Shown in pieces: positions 54,249 through 62,192 of a stretch of 64,000 nt of DNA. The stretch comes from Myxococcales bacterium (lineage in GTDB: Bacteria > Myxococcota_A > Polyangia > Polyangiales > Ga0077539), in NCBI GenBank assembly GCA_016793325.1, contig JAEUKI010000071.1:1-64000 (forward strand), written 5' to 3'. The translations under genes and the position numbers were made by a program. The notes beneath the pieces are model-generated. The model was not told the origin of the DNA, ran no database searches, and worked only from the letters and a program-made list of their open reading frames with translations. Every line of letters starts with the position of its first letter. Position 1 is the stretch's first letter.

Positions 54249-55192
54249 TCACGATCGTCTCCGAGCCTGCAGATGACCACGCCGCGGCTGTGCTGCGCGT
54301 CCTCGAGCAGCGCGGACACTCCGCGTGTCTGCTCGACACGAGCTCGTTTCCGACCAAGTCGCCGATCGTGATTGGCGTACACGAGCTCTCTTCCGAAGAG
54401 GATGAGGCGCGATTTGGTCCTCATTCGCTCCGAGATGCGGGGGTGGTCTGGTGGCGTCGACCACAGCCGATCGCGCTTCACGACGAGGTGGGCGACAGCG
54501 CCGCGCGCGAGTTCTCGTTTGGTGAATGTCTCGCTGGGCTCTCGGGTCTGTGGGGCACGCTGGACGTCGCGTGGATGAACGATCCATCCCGCGACGAAGA
54601 GGCGAACCGCAAGCCGTATCAGCTCCGCGCGGCACGTCGTGTGGGGCTCACCATCCCGCGCACATTGATCACGTCGGACCCCGCCGCCGCCGAGCGCTTC
54701 GTGCGCGAGCAGGGGGTGTCCAACGTGATTTACAAGGCGTTTACCGCGACCGAACGCGCGTGGCGCGAAACGCGGCGAATGCGCGAGGGGGAGCTCGATC
54801 TGCTCCGCAGCGTGCGCTTCGCGCCCGTGATCTTTCAGTCGCTCGTCGAGGCGGAGCTCGACGTGCGCGTCACCGTGGTAGGCGAGAAGATCTTCGCCAC
54901 TGCTGTTCGTATCGCGCGTGGTGACTACCGCTACGACTATCGCGTCGGGCTGCACGACGCCGTCGTCGAGGCTCATTCACTTCCGCCTCCAGTCGTCGAG
55001 AAGATCCGTCGCTTGATGGATCGCCTCGGCCTCGTGTACGGCGCGCTCGACTTTCGGCGTACAGCGCGCGGCGACTATGTGTTCTTGGAGGTCAACCCCT
55101 CGGGGCAGTGGCTCTTCATGGAAGACCGGTCCGCGCAGCCGATCACCGAAGCGGTCGTCGATTGGCTCGTCGCCCACGACGCAGCGGGGTGA
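54245..55192 (+). CDS. ATP-grasp ligase of the MvdD/graspetide-synthetase type
   Basis: 315 residues; start overlaps the subtilase stop. The N-terminal third is a pre-ATP-grasp domain (TIVSEPADDHAAAVLRVLEQ), the middle is the lid/hinge with NVIYKAF (ATP-phosphate Lys), and near the end is YVFLEVNPSGQW, the Mg-binding EVNPxGQW signature of microviridin/marinostatin-type ligases. These enzymes activate Asp/Glu side chains and form ester or amide links to Ser/Thr/Lys in a peptide partner. The only repetitive Lys/Asp peptide in reach is the tail of the preceding subtilase. No separate leader-peptide gene is evident unless the 82-residue protein serves. Confidence 0.8.
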   Translation: MITIVSEPADDHAAAVLRVLEQRGHSACLLDTSSFPTKSPIVIGVHELSSEEDEARFGPHSLRDAGVVWWRRPQPIALHDEVGDSAAREFSFGECLAGLSGLWGTLDVAWMNDPSRDEEANRKPYQLRAARRVGLTIPRTLITSDPAAAERFVREQGVSNVIYKAFTATERAWRETRRMREGELDLLRSVRFAPVIFQSLVEAELDVRVTVVGEKIFATAVRIARGDYRYDYRVGLHDAVVEAHSLPPPVVEKIRRLMDRLGLVYGALDFRRTARGDYVFLEVNPSGQWLFMEDRSAQPITEAVVDWLVAHDAAG

Positions 55193-55209
55193 TCGAGCGA
55201 GAAGAACGT

Positions 55210-55266
55210 GGAGCCTCAGGGGCCCGGCAACCGCGCGATTGTGTGGATAGAGCCGGGAGCCAAGGA
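55210..55266 (+). repeat. 57-bp repeat, copy 2
   Basis: Starts 17 bp after the ATP-grasp stop and ends within the left inverted repeat of the IS1182-type element. 52 of 57 positions match 40472-40528. Its 3' half contributes the GCCGGGAGCCAAGG tip. The two direct copies enclose about 14.7 kb holding the low-GC operon and the LuxR-to-ATP-grasp cluster. Confidence 0.75.
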
Positions 55267-55435
55267 GGCCGTTGCGGAAATGGCCGTTTCGCTCGCGGAC
55301 GTGTCGAGACTGACGTCAGAGCGTGTTGTGCGAGACCGCCGCCAGCGTCTCGCGCTCGAGCTTTGTTGGCGCTGGTGGTTGCAACAAGGCGCTTGGTCGG
55401 GCCTCCGGCGAGCCCGCCAGTCCCATCCGCACCCC

Positions 55436-56158
55436 TCACGCGCCGAGGGTCAAGCGTCCCGATCGCCAGTGCGCGTACAGTTTGCGAAGGTTGTACGCCG
55501 TGCACAGCAGCGACCACTGTGTCCGAACCTTCGCTGCACCACGCACCGTGAAGCGCCGGAACCCGTCGTTCACTTTCAGCTGCGCAAACACTGGCTCGAT
55601 GATCGCTTGTCGCCGCGGATACAGTCCGGCGTGCTGTGGCTGCTCTTGCAACTCTCGTTGCTTGCGCAGAGACCCATCCGCCGGTGAGCGACGCACGGTA
55701 CGACCGGCCCTGTCACGCGTGCACTGCGCTCGCTTCGGGCAGTCTTTGTTGCGACAGCGGTACACCGCGAGCGTCGGCTCGTTGCGTGTGCGCGTCAAGC
55801 GCGAGAGCGGAAGCAGTTCTCCCTCGGGACACACAAAAACATCTTGCTCGGAATCGTACCGAAAGTGGCTCCGATCGTAGGGATCGCTCTGAGCCTGTTG
55901 CGATGGAGCGAACGTCGAAGGCGGAACGATCACGGTATGCCCCGCCGACTGCACAGCCGCCAGCGACTCGCTGGATACGTAGCCGGAGTCCATCAGCGTG
56001 ACCTCCGGCCGCGTCTGAGTCACGGCTTCCGCTTGCTGCAACATCGGCAACGCTTGCGCTGCGTCTGCTTCGTCCGACACGATCGACTCGGCGACGATGA
56101 ACTGGTTTTCGTCAGCGACGAGCTGCGCGTTGTGCGCCATGCGCAGCGTCGCGTTCAC
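55436..56158 (-). CDS. IS1182-type transposase, C-terminal part (second frame)
   Basis: 240 residues from a GTG at 56158. Continues the transposase after the frame change: NAQLVADENQFIVAE is the usual continuation of the family sequence, the second catalytic Asp is in VTLMDSGYVSSES and the Glu in AIIEPVFAQLK. A Cys-rich insert (YRCRNKDCPKRAQCTRD) is typical. Start and previous stop overlap as GTGA, so the part may be made by re-initiation or by frameshifting; a decayed copy is equally possible. Confidence 0.75.
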   Translation of the reverse strand: MNATLRMAHNAQLVADENQFIVAESIVSDEADAAQALPMLQQAEAVTQTRPEVTLMDSGYVSSESLAAVQSAGHTVIVPPSTFAPSQQAQSDPYDRSHFRYDSEQDVFVCPEGELLPLSRLTRTRNEPTLAVYRCRNKDCPKRAQCTRDRAGRTVRRSPADGSLRKQRELQEQPQHAGLYPRRQAIIEPVFAQLKVNDGFRRFTVRGAAKVRTQWSLLCTAYNLRKLYAHWRSGRLTLGA

Positions 56159-56856
56159 TTCATCATTCGCGCGCTGGGATCGGCAGGACTCAGATGCTTG
56201 GTGTTTGTGGCGGCGAGCTGCGCGAGCCCCTGCTCAATAGCTTGTCGTCGCTTCACAGCATCGGCCATGTCGGCCGAGAGCGTGAGCGCTGCGGTCGGGG
56301 TCTCCTCGCTTTGTTGCACCTGCGCCATCGCAGCGTCGACCGCGTCGTTGACCAGAGGCTCGAGCTGCTCCTCGAGTTGCTGCTTGTGCAGGGCGTTGAC
56401 GGTGGAACAGGCAGCTTGGATCTTCGTTCCATCGAGGGCGTGCGCGACCATCCCGACCAATCCCTGCCGCAGCGCGAGTCGAACGACGGTCTTGAACAAA
56501 GCGCGCAGGGCTTCACGGTGCTCGTCGAAGAAACGCCAGAGGACGGTGTGATCGGGGTAGTGCATGCCAGTGAGCCAGAGCAGGGGCATTCTCTCTGCGC
56601 AGGCAACGGCCAACTGTCGCGTGCTTCGGATGCGGCGGAAGTATCCGTAGAGCCAAACACCGAGCAGCATCTTCGCGCTGTATGGCGGTCGTCCTCGCGC
56701 ATCCGCAGGCGGATCGTTGAACCCCAATGCGAGCAAGTCGAGCGAATCAACCACATCAGCGATGAAGCGGACGGGATCGTCGTGCCGCACCCATTCCTCA
56801 ATCGATGGCGGCAGCAAGAAGTTCTGCTGTCGGTTCGCTGTGCGAGCTTGGCTCAT
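56155..56856 (-). CDS. IS1182-type transposase, N-terminal part (first frame)
   Basis: ATG at 56856; GTG 56880 is an alternative. NRQQNFLLPPSIEEWVRHDDP is the family start, and the first catalytic Asp lies in HALDGTKIQAA. The frame ends ...DPSARMMK, at the exact point where intact homologues run on into the sequence of the second frame, so only the reading phase is broken, not the protein order. About 233 residues. Confidence 0.75.
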   Translation of the reverse strand: MSQARTANRQQNFLLPPSIEEWVRHDDPVRFIADVVDSLDLLALGFNDPPADARGRPPYSAKMLLGVWLYGYFRRIRSTRQLAVACAERMPLLWLTGMHYPDHTVLWRFFDEHREALRALFKTVVRLALRQGLVGMVAHALDGTKIQAACSTVNALHKQQLEEQLEPLVNDAVDAAMAQVQQSEETPTAALTLSADMADAVKRRQAIEQGLAQLAATNTKHLSPADPSARMMK

Positions 56857-57002
56857 CGCAAGCACCGATACGTTCGACACGCGTGGTTGGTTTTCTCCAA
56901 CCGCGAGTTGACGGGCTGATTCCGCAACGGCCTCCTTGGCTCCCGGCTCTTCGCTCGCACTCTTGGCTCCCGGTCACCGCTTCGCTCGCTCGCGTCGCAC
57001 GC

Positions 57003-58691
57003 TTACAACCCCCGCGCGAACAGCTGCACGAACCCGCGCATCGGGTCCCGCACCAAGAACGTCACTCGATCGTTCGCGGGCGCTCCGAGCGCCGAGTGAT
57101 CCGCGGCGATCGTCGTGATCGCTGTAAACGCGCTCTCGGGAGAGCCCGTCGGCGCGGACAACACGTGGACGAACCCCGACGCCGTGTCCCTTTGCAGCAA
57201 GAACTCTCGAAGCCCGTCCGGGGACTTCACGATCGACGATCGATCCGATTGATAGCCTGGCGCCTCGACGGACAGCGAAAACCCACGGCTGCGCAAGAGC
57301 GCTCCGCGCGCGTCGAAGTCCGCCACGACCTGCGCCGTCGCGGTGACCCCGCTGCGAACATAGAACCAGAGCTCGGTCGTTTGATCGGGGCGATACACGA
57401 CCTGCGCGAGCTCGGCACCCGCGCTCAGATCGACGCTCGCCCGCGCGTCACCGAGCACCGTCGGCAGGCGCACCATCGCGCGCGTCGCGGGAAAATACAG
57501 CTGCAAATCGCGCAGCCGACCCACGGTCCCGGCGACGTTGAGCGTCGTGGCGACGATCGCGCGCGAGGCGTCGGGCGCGACTTGAATCGTGCTCGACTCG
57601 GTGGCCTCCGAGGGCGCAGCGAGCAGCAAGCGCTCGGTCGAGGCGACCGCGTCGCGGGCGTACAGCGCGCGCTCTCGCGAGACGAAGAGCTCTGTCGCCG
57701 ACGATCCTTGGACCGTCGCAGCGCCCGAAGGGAGCGTCGAGATGCTGCTCGGGGTCATCGTCGAGAGGTCCACGCGAACGAAGGGCGCTGGATCGATGCG
57801 CGCTCCGCACGAGGCGCCCGGCATGATGGGGCACTGCCACGCGGGCGCGAGGTAGAGCGTCGAGCCCTGTCGCTGCCAGATCTTGAACGAGTCGAAGAAT
57901 CCCCACGGAAGATCGTAGCTCCCCGTCATCGCGCCCGTGTCGAGCGCGTAGCGACGGAGCTGGCGGCGGTAGCGATAGCGCGTTCCGAAGGGGGTGTCTT
58001 CGGCGGCTTCGGCTGCGGTGGACACCGCGACGTAGAGCGCGTTGTCGTGCACGAAGCCCGGAGTCCCGAAGTCTTGCGGAGCCCCCGCGACGATCTCGCG
58101 TCGCGTCGTCGTGTCGAAGAAGACCGAGACCCAACCGGTGGCCGTTCCGACCGTGCGCGTCGTCGAGTAGCGAACGACGCGATCTCCGAGCGCCGGATGT
58201 GCGGTCGTGCTCGTCTCGATGCTCGCCCCGGACAAGAGCTGGTTCGCGGTCCCCGTCATCGTGTCGATCGCGTAGAGGTCGCGCTCGCTGCGGCCTCCGA
58301 TCGCGAGCCACGCGAACATCGTCCGATCGTTGGACGCGTAGACGGCGCGCGTGAGGTTTCCTGTGAGGGTCGTCTGCGCGCTCTCGACGCCGGGCATCAC
58401 GGGGCCGACGTCCGCGACGATCGCGTCGGGCCACGAGGCGTCGGGCCGCGACGGCACATCGGGGCTCGCGTCGATCACGTCGAACGCGCTGGCGTCGGGC
58501 GCGTTCGCGTCGACCGAGGCTTCGGCGCTCGCGTCGGGCGCGCTCGCGTCGGGCCTCGGCGCTGTCGAGTCGGGCGCTGGCGACGCGTCGCCTCGGGCGC
58601 CGTCGAGGTCGCCGACGTTGACGTCTTGGACACAGGCAGAGAGCGCGAGGGCGATGAGCGAGGCGCGGGTGATGCGTGGGCTTGTTTTCAA
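57003..58691 (-). CDS. Large lipoprotein with beta-propeller-like body
   Basis: 562 residues; TTG 58691 begins KTSPRITRASLIALALSAC, a good lipoprotein leader. No ATG fits. A long Asp/Ala/Ser/Pro tether (about 20-100) is followed by a beta-rich region with recurring blades (SERDLYAIDTMTG, RRQLRRYALDTGAMTG, SSTIQVAPDASRAIV, SSIVKSPDGLREFLLQ), resembling a TolB/WD-like propeller. Probably a surface protein that binds a ligand. Last gene of the four-gene operon with the ECF sigma factor; 79 bp follow the TPR-like gene. Family not recognised. Confidence 0.7.
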   Translation of the reverse strand: MKTSPRITRASLIALALSACVQDVNVGDLDGARGDASPAPDSTAPRPDASAPDASAEASVDANAPDASAFDVIDASPDVPSRPDASWPDAIVADVGPVMPGVESAQTTLTGNLTRAVYASNDRTMFAWLAIGGRSERDLYAIDTMTGTANQLLSGASIETSTTAHPALGDRVVRYSTTRTVGTATGWVSVFFDTTTRREIVAGAPQDFGTPGFVHDNALYVAVSTAAEAAEDTPFGTRYRYRRQLRRYALDTGAMTGSYDLPWGFFDSFKIWQRQGSTLYLAPAWQCPIMPGASCGARIDPAPFVRVDLSTMTPSSISTLPSGAATVQGSSATELFVSRERALYARDAVASTERLLLAAPSEATESSTIQVAPDASRAIVATTLNVAGTVGRLRDLQLYFPATRAMVRLPTVLGDARASVDLSAGAELAQVVYRPDQTTELWFYVRSGVTATAQVVADFDARGALLRSRGFSLSVEAPGYQSDRSSIVKSPDGLREFLLQRDTASGFVHVLSAPTGSPESAFTAITTIAADHSALGAPANDRVTFLVRDPMRGFVQLFARGL

Positions 58692-58770
58692 GATGACACC
58701 TTCGGTTCGTGTGCTGTCGATCACACCCGCGCAGTGGCCGCGCGCTGGAGTCTTTATGATGCAATCGACA

Positions 58771-59613
58771 TCAACGCGGCTCGTCGCCTCGCACGAGCGC
58801 GTCGATCCTCGGCTGCTGCGCGGACCCTGGAAATTGCTGTCGAAACCGCGCCGCTTCGCGCTGAGCCTGCTCGCGTTGTCCGGCGCGCACGAGCGCTTCG
58901 ATCCCGATGCGCTCGCGCTCTTCGCTGAGCGCGCTCGACGCGAAGAGCTGTCGGTGCCGGGACAAGAGCGCCATCGCCTCGCCCGTCGCCCCGCTGCGAA
59001 GCGCCGCGGCCGCCCGGTGCAAGAGCCCTGCGTCGTCCGCGGGGTCGGGCGCCGGGACCTCGACGCGAACGACCGCGACCGAGCCCGCGTCCTCGCGCTG
59101 CGAGAGCCCCAGCGGCGCGCGGCTGGTGTTGATTGTGTGTGCCGTGCGCGCCGAGCGCTGCGTCGCCGTCGTGTCGCGGTGAACCGCGCCGACCGAGGGC
59201 AGCGCGACGCCCGAGTCAACGTCGCGCGGCGCGACGACGGGCAGCGTGTCCTGGCGCGGGGGCTCGGCGCTCGTCGAGCGCGCGAGCGAGGATGGACGCC
59301 TAGGAATCTCTTGCTGGATCGTCGTCTGCGAAGCGCGCGATCGCGCGGCCCACACGCCGGCACCGCCGAGGGCGAGGACCGTCACGACGGCGGTGATCTT
59401 CGCGCTCGCGGACAGGCCGACGCTCGAGGCCGCGGGCGCGATGGAGGCGGCCGCGGTGGCCCCTGCGGTGAGCGCGAGGACCTTCTTCGAGAGCGCGTCG
59501 ACTTGCGCTGCGGACAAGCCGTCGCCCTTGGCAGACGCGAGCACCTTGCGGAGGTCTTCGCCTGCGTCCGATCCTTCGTCGAGCCACGGGACTACGGGGC
59601 GCTCGTCGCTCAT
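58771..59613 (-). CDS. Single-pass membrane protein partner of an ECF sigma factor
   Basis: 280 residues; ATG 59613 overlaps the sigma-factor stop (ATGA). A short cytoplasmic N-terminus (VVPWLDEGSDAGEDLRKVLA) is followed by one membrane span (SAKITAVVTVLALGGAGVWA, about 70-90), a Pro/Ser/Thr-rich linker, and a C-terminal TPR-like helical region (LLHRAAAALRSGATGEAMAL). This matches the arrangement of anti-sigma/regulatory proteins encoded after ECF factors in Myxococcota, though no ASD zinc motif is seen. It may instead be an effector of the sigma factor. Confidence 0.7.
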   Translation of the reverse strand: MSDERPVVPWLDEGSDAGEDLRKVLASAKGDGLSAAQVDALSKKVLALTAGATAAASIAPAASSVGLSASAKITAVVTVLALGGAGVWAARSRASQTTIQQEIPRRPSSLARSTSAEPPRQDTLPVVAPRDVDSGVALPSVGAVHRDTTATQRSARTAHTINTSRAPLGLSQREDAGSVAVVRVEVPAPDPADDAGLLHRAAAALRSGATGEAMALLSRHRQLFASSALSEERERIGIEALVRAGQREQAQREAARFRQQFPGSAQQPRIDALVRGDEPR

Positions 59614-60158
59614 GGAAACCTCCCTGTTTTTCGCGCGCGCTCGACGCCCGCTTCGACGTGCTTTCGCGCGCTGTAGAGCCGCGAATACGCGGTCTGCAGG
59701 GGACACCCTGCGCTCTCGGCGACCTCGTTCATGGGGAGCTGCTCGAGCTCGAAGAGGACGAACACGACGCGTCGATCGTCGTCGAGCCCTTCGAGGAGCT
59801 CTTCGAGGAGGCTTCGCGCGCGTCGCGCGTCGATGGCGTCGTCGACGCGAGGCTCGACTGCGGTGTCTGCCATCTCGTTCGAGAGGGCTTCACGCCGGAT
59901 GTGCGCGCGCTTGCGGTAGTCCGCGGCGACGCGGCGCGCGAAGGAGAAGACGAAGCTGCGGACACTTCCGCGGCCGTCGTACGAATCGCGTCGGCGGTAG
60001 AGGCTCGAGAACACCTCTTGGCACTCGTCTTCGAGGTCCGCTTCGCGCACGCCCATCCGACGAAGCACGCGCGCGACGAACTGCACGTACTCTGCATAGA
60101 GCACGCGCAGCTCGGGCAGCGGCGTGGGGGTCGCAGGGATGTCGGGCGTCGCGTGCAT
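59610..60158 (-). CDS. ECF-type RNA polymerase sigma factor
   Basis: 182 residues, ATG 60158. Region 2 is recognisable in LYAEYVQFVARVLRRMGVRE, DLEDECQEVFSSLYRR and GSVRSFVFSFARRVAADYRK; region 4 in LDDDRRVVFVLFELEQLPMN and CPLQTAYSRLYSARKH. Length is normal. It probably directs transcription of the adjacent envelope genes. The following membrane protein overlaps by four bases and a porin-like gene precedes it by 70 bp. Confidence 0.9.
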   Translation of the reverse strand: MHATPDIPATPTPLPELRVLYAEYVQFVARVLRRMGVREADLEDECQEVFSSLYRRRDSYDGRGSVRSFVFSFARRVAADYRKRAHIRREALSNEMADTAVEPRVDDAIDARRARSLLEELLEGLDDDRRVVFVLFELEQLPMNEVAESAGCPLQTAYSRLYSARKHVEAGVERARKTGRFP

Positions 60159-60228
60159 GACGGATCGATTGCAGAGTTCCAGCGAACACAGCGCTGGCGA
60201 TCGTGGCAGTGGACGCTCGAGGCCGCCG

Positions 60229-61311
60229 TTATGGAGAAAAGCGCACGACCGCAGAAAACGTCACTTGTGCTGCGATCGGGCCGGTCTCGAAGACCGTCTG
60301 GGGTTGCGGCGTCCCGTCGGGGTTGGTGCTCGTGACGACGAACTTCGGCCGAACGAACGGAACCACCGCGCCGGCGTCGAGCTGCAGCTCGAACGGCCTC
60401 CGCACGATGACCGACGCGCTCGCGCGCGCCGCAGCGGTGGCCAAAAAGAAATCGCTCGTTCGACGGCCAGCGGCGCCGTCGGTCGACCAGCGCAGCGGGC
60501 CGAACTGCGCGCCGACGCAGCCTCCGAGCCTCCATCGGTTGGCGACCGTCGCGCGGGGACACAGCGCGATCCCGCCGAACGCGAAGGCTGCGTCCACCGA
60601 GACGCCGACGAGCTCGTTGGTGCTTCGCGCGACGGACGCTCCACCGCCGCCCGAGAGCTCGATCGCGACGAAGCGCGGAGGCGCGATTTCAGCGGCGCCC
60701 CACACCATCGGCGCGACCGACGGCGTGAGCCCGACGCTCAGTCCGCCGCCGAGCGCGAAGCCCCAGCGCCACGGGCTCGGCGGTGCGACGGCGACGCGCT
60801 CGATGCGAACGACGGGTCGCTCGACGATCCGCACGCGCTCGACCGTTCGAACCTCGGGCTCGACGCGCTGCGGTGGCTGCGAAACGACCGGCGGACGCAG
60901 CAACGCGTCGGGGTCGATCGCGAGGACGATCACGAGCTCGATCGACTCGTCGATGGCGCGGCACGAGGGTGTGTTGTTGTGGAGGGTGCGTGTTCCGAGG
61001 GAGGTTCCGTCGGCGCGGGTGATCGCGACGGTGGCGGTCCAATGATCGTTCACGCGTTCGATTCGGCCTTCGATCGCGAGGTCGCCGCTCGAGCTCGAGA
61101 CGAACACCGCGCGTTGCAAGCGTCGTTCGACCGCTTCGGCGAGCGCTCGCGCCGTGATGCACGACTCGGCCCCGGGGAGCCGCACCCAATTGAGCGACGA
61201 GGTCGCTGGTGGCGCGGGCTGCGTCTGCGCGCAGACCGTCGAGCTCGCCGCGCAAATCGCTGCGCCGAGCGCGAAGGCCGCGAAGACGATCGAGGGTCCG
61301 CGAGTGGTCAT
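60229..61311 (-). CDS. Exported protein with outer-membrane-like C-terminal half
   Basis: 360 residues from ATG 61311. The signal peptide (TTRGPSIVFAAFALGAAICA) is cut after VCA or nearby. The N-terminal half has one Cys pair and a beta-rich domain; a linker of repeated R/V-rich segments (VRTVERVRIVERPVVRIERV, about 170-190) follows; the second half (WGFALGGGLSVGLTPS... to the terminal VVRFSP) alternates residues as in 8-strand outer-membrane barrels. Placed before the ECF sigma factor on the same strand, 70 bp away. Confidence 0.7.
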   Translation of the reverse strand: MTTRGPSIVFAAFALGAAICAASSTVCAQTQPAPPATSSLNWVRLPGAESCITARALAEAVERRLQRAVFVSSSSGDLAIEGRIERVNDHWTATVAITRADGTSLGTRTLHNNTPSCRAIDESIELVIVLAIDPDALLRPPVVSQPPQRVEPEVRTVERVRIVERPVVRIERVAVAPPSPWRWGFALGGGLSVGLTPSVAPMVWGAAEIAPPRFVAIELSGGGGASVARSTNELVGVSVDAAFAFGGIALCPRATVANRWRLGGCVGAQFGPLRWSTDGAAGRRTSDFFLATAAARASASVIVRRPFELQLDAGAVVPFVRPKFVVTSTNPDGTPQPQTVFETGPIAAQVTFSAVVRFSP

Positions 61312-61377
61312 GAGAGGTTCACGAGCGGCGCGGTGTAGGTTGCGCAGCACGCCCGCGCATTCAGCGCGCTCGCGAGA

Positions 61378-61971
61378 CTACCAGCCGTTGAGCAGATAGC
61401 TCGCGACCGTCCTGGCTCCGCGCACAGTCAGCCCGCTTCGCGTCGCGCGGCCCTCGGGTTTGCGCGATCGATCGATCAGCCCTTGCAGCACTCCCGCGTA
61501 CCCTTCGACGATGAGCTCTGGAAAAAGCCCGGTCGCAAACTCGAAGTGCACCGCCACGCCTGCGTCGGCGCGCGTGGCGCTGACCGTGGTCCCCTCGTGA
61601 AAGTGCGCCCACCGCGTGGCGGTGGTCTTGATGAGGGTCTCGGGGTGCACGAGCCCGAGCAGCGTCGAGTACATCCCATCCGTGAGCCCGTGCATCACGC
61701 GCCGCCAGAACTCGCGAAACTGCTCGCGCTCGAACCCGTGTTCGTCCGCAGCCGCGAGCGAGAGCGCCACGTAGTGCGTCTCGGGAATCCACTGCGTCGC
61801 CAGCGGCGGTGTCGCGACGTACGCCCGCAACGCCAGCGGCAATCGCTCGACCGCGCGCAGCGGCGCGAGCGCAAAGGACGTGCGAACGAGCGACCCTTTG
61901 GCCCGGCACAGTTCGAAGCTGTTCAGGCCCGACGGGAGGCTGTCGAGATACTCGTCGAGCTTCGAGGCCAT
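61378..61971 (-). CDS. DUF2378 (TIGR02265) family protein, paralogue 2
   Basis: 197 residues from ATG 61971 (a TTG at 61998 is possible). Same family as 6556-7155: CRAKGSLVRTS, WIPETHYVAL, FWRRVMHGLTDGMYSTLLGL, LIKTTATRWAHFHEGTTVS. The C-terminus carries an extra GLTVRGARTVASYLLNGW not shared with the first copy. Function unknown; the family is expanded in myxobacteria. It precedes the porin-like gene of the ECF operon by 66 bp on the same strand and may share its transcript. Confidence 0.75.
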   Translation of the reverse strand: MASKLDEYLDSLPSGLNSFELCRAKGSLVRTSFALAPLRAVERLPLALRAYVATPPLATQWIPETHYVALSLAAADEHGFEREQFREFWRRVMHGLTDGMYSTLLGLVHPETLIKTTATRWAHFHEGTTVSATRADAGVAVHFEFATGLFPELIVEGYAGVLQGLIDRSRKPEGRATRSGLTVRGARTVASYLLNGW

Positions 61972-62192
61972 CGAGAGATCGGACCCTACCAGAGCCAAAA
62001 CGCGACCACGTGATCGGAAGCACAGACGTTGTCCCCCGGGCGCTCGAGAAAAAATCTTCGAAAGTTCACTCGTGCCCGCAACACCCGAACCCGCTTGCTG
62101 ATGAGAGGGCCACGCGACGGGGAGAGGCCTGGTGCGGCCGATGGTCGGCCGGCTCGGCGCTCCCTCGCGATGAAGAAAACGGAGTGTTCGCT

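Larger units (their letters stand above)
55249..56950 (-). mobile_element. IS1182-type insertion sequence
   Basis: About 1.7 kb bounded by perfect 31-bp inverted repeats (55249-55279 and 56920-56950; tip AGAGCCGGGAGCC). It carries a DDE transposase on the minus strand split in two frames. No target-site duplication is seen. The left end coincides with the 57-bp repeat, and a further CTTGGCTCCCGG copy lies just right of the element (56962-56976), so the insertion may have targeted this palindromic repeat, as some IS1182-family members do. Confidence 0.85.

Noticed and set aside
55249-56950. Programmed minus-one frameshifting in the transposase
   Set aside because: No slippery A-rich or similar heptamer is visible at the junction; the overlap is GTGA, so reinitiation or a mutation is more likely.
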